This document shows, one piece after another, positions 5,749 to 9,279 of a stretch of DNA of 9,279 nt (positions are counted from its first letter, which is position 1; each line of letters opens with the position of its first letter). Made by a program: the position numbers and the translations under genes. Source of the stretch: a bacterium (lineage in GTDB: Bacteria > Auribacterota > UBA3054 > B51-G9). The stretch is taken from contig JAOZSF010000022.1 in NCBI GenBank assembly GCA_029939815.1, positions 1,469 through 10,747 on the forward strand, given 5' to 3'. Under the pieces are notes generated by a model that was not told where the DNA came from, made no database searches, and saw only the letters and a program-made list of their open reading frames with translations.

Positions 5749-7518
5749 ATGAATATTAAACATGGAAAAGTAATTCGTATTAACGGTCCCGCTGTTTACG
5801 CAGATGAAACAGGCGCAATGAATATGGGCGATCAGGTTCTTATCGGGGAACTCGAACTCACCGGGGAAATCATCAGACAGGATGGCGATATTTCTACAAT
5901 TCAGGTCTATGAAGACACTACCGGCGTAAAACCGGGCGAAGAGGTTGTTGGAACAAATGAACCGTTAAGTGTTGAACTCGGTCCGGGTTTGTTAAGTAGT
6001 ATTTACGATGGAATACAACGTCCCCTTGATAAGATTCATGAAATTTCCGGATCATTTATCGGGCGCGGAATTTCCGTTCCAAAAATCTCAAAAGAAAAAA
6101 TATGGCATTTTATTCCTGTTGCCAAAAAAGGCGATGTTGTTTCCGGAAATGATATTCTCGGCACAGTTCAGGAAACCGAATTGCTTAATCATAAAATTCT
6201 CGTCCCGCCTAAAGTTTCCGGCACAATCACTGAAATGATTGATGAAGGCGATTATACCGTAGAAGAAATCATCGCTAAAGTTTCTAACGATAAGGGTGAA
6301 CAGGAATTGAAAATGTACCACAAATGGGCTGTTCGTATTCCGCGACCCGTTGTCCAGCGACTCGAACCTAACATCCCACTGTTTACAGGTCAAAGAGTTA
6401 TTGATTTCTTCTTCACTATTGCCCGTGGCGGCACAGCGGCAATTCCGGGCGGTTTCGGCACAGGAAAAACTGTTACGCAACACCAACTCGCAAAATATAG
6501 TGACGCAAATTTGATTGTTTATATCGGATGCGGTGAGCGCGGGAATGAAATGACACAGGTTCTTCAGGAATTCCCTGAACTAAAAGACCCGAAAACCGGA
6601 CTGCCGTTAATGGACAGAACTGTTCTCATTGCCAATACATCAAACATGCCTGTTACAGCTCGTGAAGCAAGTATTTACACAGGAATTACTATCGCTGAAT
6701 ATTATCGCGATATGGGATTGCATATCGCTATTATGGCTGACTCAACTTCCCGCTGGGCAGAAGCTCTCCGTGAAATCAGCGGCAGACTCGAAGAAATGCC
6801 CGCCGAAGAAGGCTATCCCGCTTATCTCGCAAGCAGACTCGCTGAATTTTACGAACGTGCCGGGCGAGCGGAAGTAGGAGGAAAAATTGAAAAACGTGAA
6901 GGTTCCGTTTCTGTTATCGGCGCCGTTTCTCCTCAGGGCGGAGACTTTTCCGAACCGGTAACTCAACACACTAAAAGATTTGTTCGTGCGTTCTGGGCGC
7001 TTGATAAATCTCTTGCCGGCGCCCGCCATTTCCCGTCAATTAACTGGAATAATTCTTATAGTGAATATGTCAGTGATGTAGCTGAATGGTGGAAAAAAGA
7101 AGGTGGAGATTTTAATTATCAGGAAATGCGGGAGAGAGCGATGACCATACTTCAGGAAGAAAACAGACTCGAGCAGGTCGTGAAACTTGTCGGTCCTGAT
7201 GCTTTACCTGACCGCCAGCGTTTAATTCTCACAACAGCGAAACTGATAAAAGAAGCTTTTCTCCAACAGAATGCTTTTCACGATAATGATGTTTACTGTA
7301 CTCCGGAAAAACAGTTGAGAATGATGGATGTTATTCTTCATTTCCATGATGAAGCAGGAAAAATTATAGCTAAAGGTGTGCCGTGTGTTCAACTTCTAAG
7401 CCTTGACATTATCCCACGCATAATAAGAATGAAGACCGATGTTCCTTGCGACAAAGCTGCGGACATCTCAAAATTGAAAGATGAGATTGATTACGTTTTG
7501 GGCGATCTGGTGAAGTAA
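5749..7518 (+). CDS. atpA: V/A-type ATP synthase catalytic subunit A
   Basis: A 589-residue ATP-hydrolysing/synthesising subunit of the cytoplasmic head; the length is normal. In order: an N-terminal beta barrel (about 1-75), the A-specific non-homologous insert (about 110-190), and the nucleotide domain. The P-loop is GGFGTGKT (234-241) with Lys240 and Thr241. The catalytic Glu263 lies in GERGNE (262-267), and the Walker B stretch ends at Asp331 in ADSTSRW (330-336). It also has the SGRLEEMPAEEGYPAYL element common to the family, and a helical C-terminal domain. The second P-loop residue is Gly where many homologues have Pro. No frameshift is seen. There is no Shine-Dalgarno. Subunit B, normally the next gene, is absent; a hairpin and an opposing gene follow. 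Confidence 0.98.
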   Translation: MNIKHGKVIRINGPAVYADETGAMNMGDQVLIGELELTGEIIRQDGDISTIQVYEDTTGVKPGEEVVGTNEPLSVELGPGLLSSIYDGIQRPLDKIHEISGSFIGRGISVPKISKEKIWHFIPVAKKGDVVSGNDILGTVQETELLNHKILVPPKVSGTITEMIDEGDYTVEEIIAKVSNDKGEQELKMYHKWAVRIPRPVVQRLEPNIPLFTGQRVIDFFFTIARGGTAAIPGGFGTGKTVTQHQLAKYSDANLIVYIGCGERGNEMTQVLQEFPELKDPKTGLPLMDRTVLIANTSNMPVTAREASIYTGITIAEYYRDMGLHIAIMADSTSRWAEALREISGRLEEMPAEEGYPAYLASRLAEFYERAGRAEVGGKIEKREGSVSVIGAVSPQGGDFSEPVTQHTKRFVRAFWALDKSLAGARHFPSINWNNSYSEYVSDVAEWWKKEGGDFNYQEMRERAMTILQEENRLEQVVKLVGPDALPDRQRLILTTAKLIKEAFLQQNAFHDNDVYCTPEKQLRMMDVILHFHDEAGKIIAKGVPCVQLLSLDIIPRIIRMKTDVPCDKAADISKLKDEIDYVLGDLVK

Positions 7519-7543
7519 AGAATATTATTTATTCATATCTTTT

Positions 7544-7581
7544 ATAAGACTTATAAGACTCATTTGTCTTATAAGTCTTAT
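7544..7581. terminator. 16-bp perfect hairpin between convergent genes, probable bidirectional terminator
   Basis: The arms 7544-7559 and 7566-7581 are perfect reverse complements around a 6-base TCATTT loop. It stands 25 bases after the subunit A stop and 10 bases from the stop of the opposing kinase, where a shared terminator is expected. The stem is AT-rich and neither side has a strong T-run (TATTT on the + side), so termination strength is uncertain. Each arm is itself near-tandem (ATAAGACTT, ATAAGACTC), like the repeats in the other spacers, so it may be a member of that class that now serves as a terminator. Confidence 0.65.
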
Positions 7582-7591
7582 TATTTGCAGT

Positions 7592-9279
7592 TCACAGCAC
7601 AACGATAAATTCCGTTCCCTTATCCGGTTTACTTTTAACGCTTATTTTCCCGTCGTGAATCATAACGATATGCTTTACGATTGAGAGTCCCAGACCTGTG
7701 CCGCCTGATTTTCGTGAACGAGCTTTATCTGAAACATAAAAACGCTCAAAAATCCTTGAGATATCTTTTTCAGCAATTCCGATTCCTGTATCTGCAACAC
7801 TGATAATAGCTTTCCCGTTTTTGCTTTTTAGTGTTACCGTCACTCCCCCGCTTTCCGTATATTTAATTGCGTTATCTATTAGATTAACGAGCAGTTGTTC
7901 AATTTTAAATTCATCACCTTTTATGAAAATATCTTCTTCAGGCAATTTTATTTTCAGATAAAGATTTTTTTCTTTGGCTTTTATTTCAAGAAATGCGGTA
8001 ATATTTTGAATTAGGGAATTAATATTTATTTCTCTACTGTCAAATTTCAATCCTTTTTTCTCAAGTTCTGCCAATGTTAATAAATCATTTACAATATTAA
8101 TTAGGCGTTGCGTGTTTCTTTTTACGACTTCGAGATATTTATTTGTTTCGCAGTCGCAACCTTCCATCGCGAGATCAAGAAATCCGTTTATCGATGTCAG
8201 CGGTGTTTTTAATTCATGCGAAGCATTTGTAACAAAATCCTTTTTAATTTTTGACAGTTCAATAATATCGGTAATATCAAAAACAGAAATAATGATGTGA
8301 TCGCCCGAATCAGAAATAACACCTGTACAAATAAGTTGTTTATCATTAATTTCGATTTGATTTTTTATTTTCTTTTTAGTGGAAATAACTTTTTCAATTA
8401 AAGTTACAATTTCAGGCTCTCTGACCATCTCCCAATAAAACTTGCCTAAAACAAATTCCACACCAAGAAGTTTTATAACCGCTTTATTGAAAAGTTGAAC
8501 TCTCCCGTCAATTTCCAGTGCAATAATTCCTTCACTGATATTATTTACCACCGCATTCAATGTATCTTTTTGAGAAGATATTTCCAAAACATAATCAGAC
8601 AAATGTTCCGTCATCTCATTAAAATGTAAAGCTAATTCTCCTACTTCATCACATCCGGTAATATTAACTTTGTGAGAAAACTCTCCCTGTGAAACCGCGC
8701 GGGAAGCGATCATCAATCGTTTGATTGGAGTTGAAACCGTTCTTGCTATTAAGATTGAAATTATTGCCGCGAACAGAAGCAAAACCATTGTTGGTATTAT
8801 CATTACTTTTGTAAGACTTGACAAAAGTTTATTAACATCCTGAGAAAACATGCTTATTCGCACAACATAAGAAATTCCTCCTGATTTCTCCGCCGGCAAA
8901 GCGACATAAAGCATATTTTTTCTTAAAGTTGAACTATACCTCACCGATGAACCAACTTTACCGGCAATTGCTTTAACAACTTCCGGCCGTTTGGCGTGAT
9001 TTTCCATCTCATCCGGATTTTCTTTTGAGTCTGCAAGAACTTTTCCGTCATTTTTAATAATAGTAATCCGCGCACCGGAAAGTTGTCCAAGTTTTACAAC
9101 TGTTTTATTCAAGTTTATAAAATCACCGGAAGAAATTAGCGGGGCGAGTTGATAATCAACAACTGCACCTGTTTGCTGCAGGCGGAGAACCAGAGATTTA
9201 TGAAAGCGCCGCCCTGCTTCAAATCTAAAAATTCCATAACCAATCAGTACCGCAGCAAGAACGGTAAGAAAAATCCCGA
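7592..9279 (-). CDS. PhoR/PnpS-like sensor histidine kinase, 5' end outside the window
   Basis: The frame stays open from the TGA at 7592-7594 to the window edge, giving about 561 visible residues without the true start. A TTG at 9112 is not the start, because hydrophobic coding sequence continues upstream. In order: a membrane span (about 9277-9225), an extracytoplasmic sensor domain with an RKNMLYVALP stretch resembling PhoR-type sensors, a second span (about 8806-8738), HAMP (about 8755-8590), PAS (about 8566-8245), and HisKA with the phospho-accepting His in ASHELKTPL (codon 8216-8218). The ATPase domain shows an N-box NLIDNAIKY (Asn codon 7871-7873), DTGIGIAE near 7792 and GGTGLGL near 7705. 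All catalytic motifs are intact. The build fits phosphate-sensing PhoR, but the signal and partner regulator are not shown here. It converges on the V-ATPase operon. Confidence 0.93.
   Translation of the reverse strand, partial: GIFLTVLAAVLIGYGIFRFEAGRRFHKSLVLRLQQTGAVVDYQLAPLISSGDFINLNKTVVKLGQLSGARITIIKNDGKVLADSKENPDEMENHAKRPEVVKAIAGKVGSSVRYSSTLRKNMLYVALPAEKSGGISYVVRISMFSQDVNKLLSSLTKVMIIPTMVLLLFAAIISILIARTVSTPIKRLMIASRAVSQGEFSHKVNITGCDEVGELALHFNEMTEHLSDYVLEISSQKDTLNAVVNNISEGIIALEIDGRVQLFNKAVIKLLGVEFVLGKFYWEMVREPEIVTLIEKVISTKKKIKNQIEINDKQLICTGVISDSGDHIIISVFDITDIIELSKIKKDFVTNASHELKTPLTSINGFLDLAMEGCDCETNKYLEVVKRNTQRLINIVNDLLTLAELEKKGLKFDSREININSLIQNITAFLEIKAKEKNLYLKIKLPEEDIFIKGDEFKIEQLLVNLIDNAIKYTESGGVTVTLKSKNGKAIISVADTGIGIAEKDISRIFERFYVSDKARSRKSGGTGLGLSIVKHIVMIHDGKISVKSKPDKGTEFIVVL

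Noticed and set aside
6088..6486. 132-residue minus-strand frame inside subunit A
   Set aside because: Lies opposite the conserved A-subunit coding region including its P-loop; no family features.
9110..9112. TTG at 9112 as the start of the histidine kinase
   Set aside because: The frame stays open to the window edge and the upstream codons encode the first membrane span and the start of the sensor domain.

Overview
This is a bacterial chromosome window, AT-rich (roughly 40% GC by eye, not computed), dominated by a V/A-type (rotary, archaeal/vacuolar-like) ATPase operon on the + strand. Two housekeeping-type genes precede it, and a convergent sensor histidine kinase follows it. The lineage cannot be fixed from the sequence. 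The proteins look bacterial (RpiB, PhoR-like kinase, a V-ATPase K subunit with a cleavable-looking signal peptide). Shine-Dalgarno (SD) sequences are scarce. Several spacers carry short palindromic tandem repeats.

Layout. At 22-50 there is a near-consensus sigma-70-type promoter, followed by rpiB (101-553). Two bases later comes a 50-residue single-span membrane protein of unknown function (556-708). A 114-base spacer (709-822) holds a perfect 8-bp hairpin and two copies of a 22-base motif. The V-ATPase genes then run G/H-like stalk (823-1128), C (1135-2190), I/a (2203-4221), K/c (4290-4667), F (4756-5061), E (5133-5711) and A (5749-7518). A 16-bp perfect hairpin (7544-7581) closes the operon. 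It also lies just past the stop of the minus-strand kinase, whose 5' end runs off the window at 9279.

How the genes work together. K (ring) and I (stator, carrying the essential arginine) form the membrane ion channel. C joins the ring to the central stalk, of which F is one part. E and the G/H-like coil form the peripheral stalks. A is the catalytic ATP-binding subunit. B and D, which the family needs to complete the A3B3 head and central shaft, are not in this window. They must lie elsewhere, because A is followed directly by a hairpin and a gene on the opposite strand.

The most unusual features are three. First, the operon is split, with A separated from B and D. Second, four spacers hold elements of unrelated sequence built to a similar plan (short near-tandem repeats and/or inverted arms), three of them just upstream of V-ATPase start codons. 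Third, SD sequences are essentially absent from the operon except at K, the subunit needed in the highest copy number.
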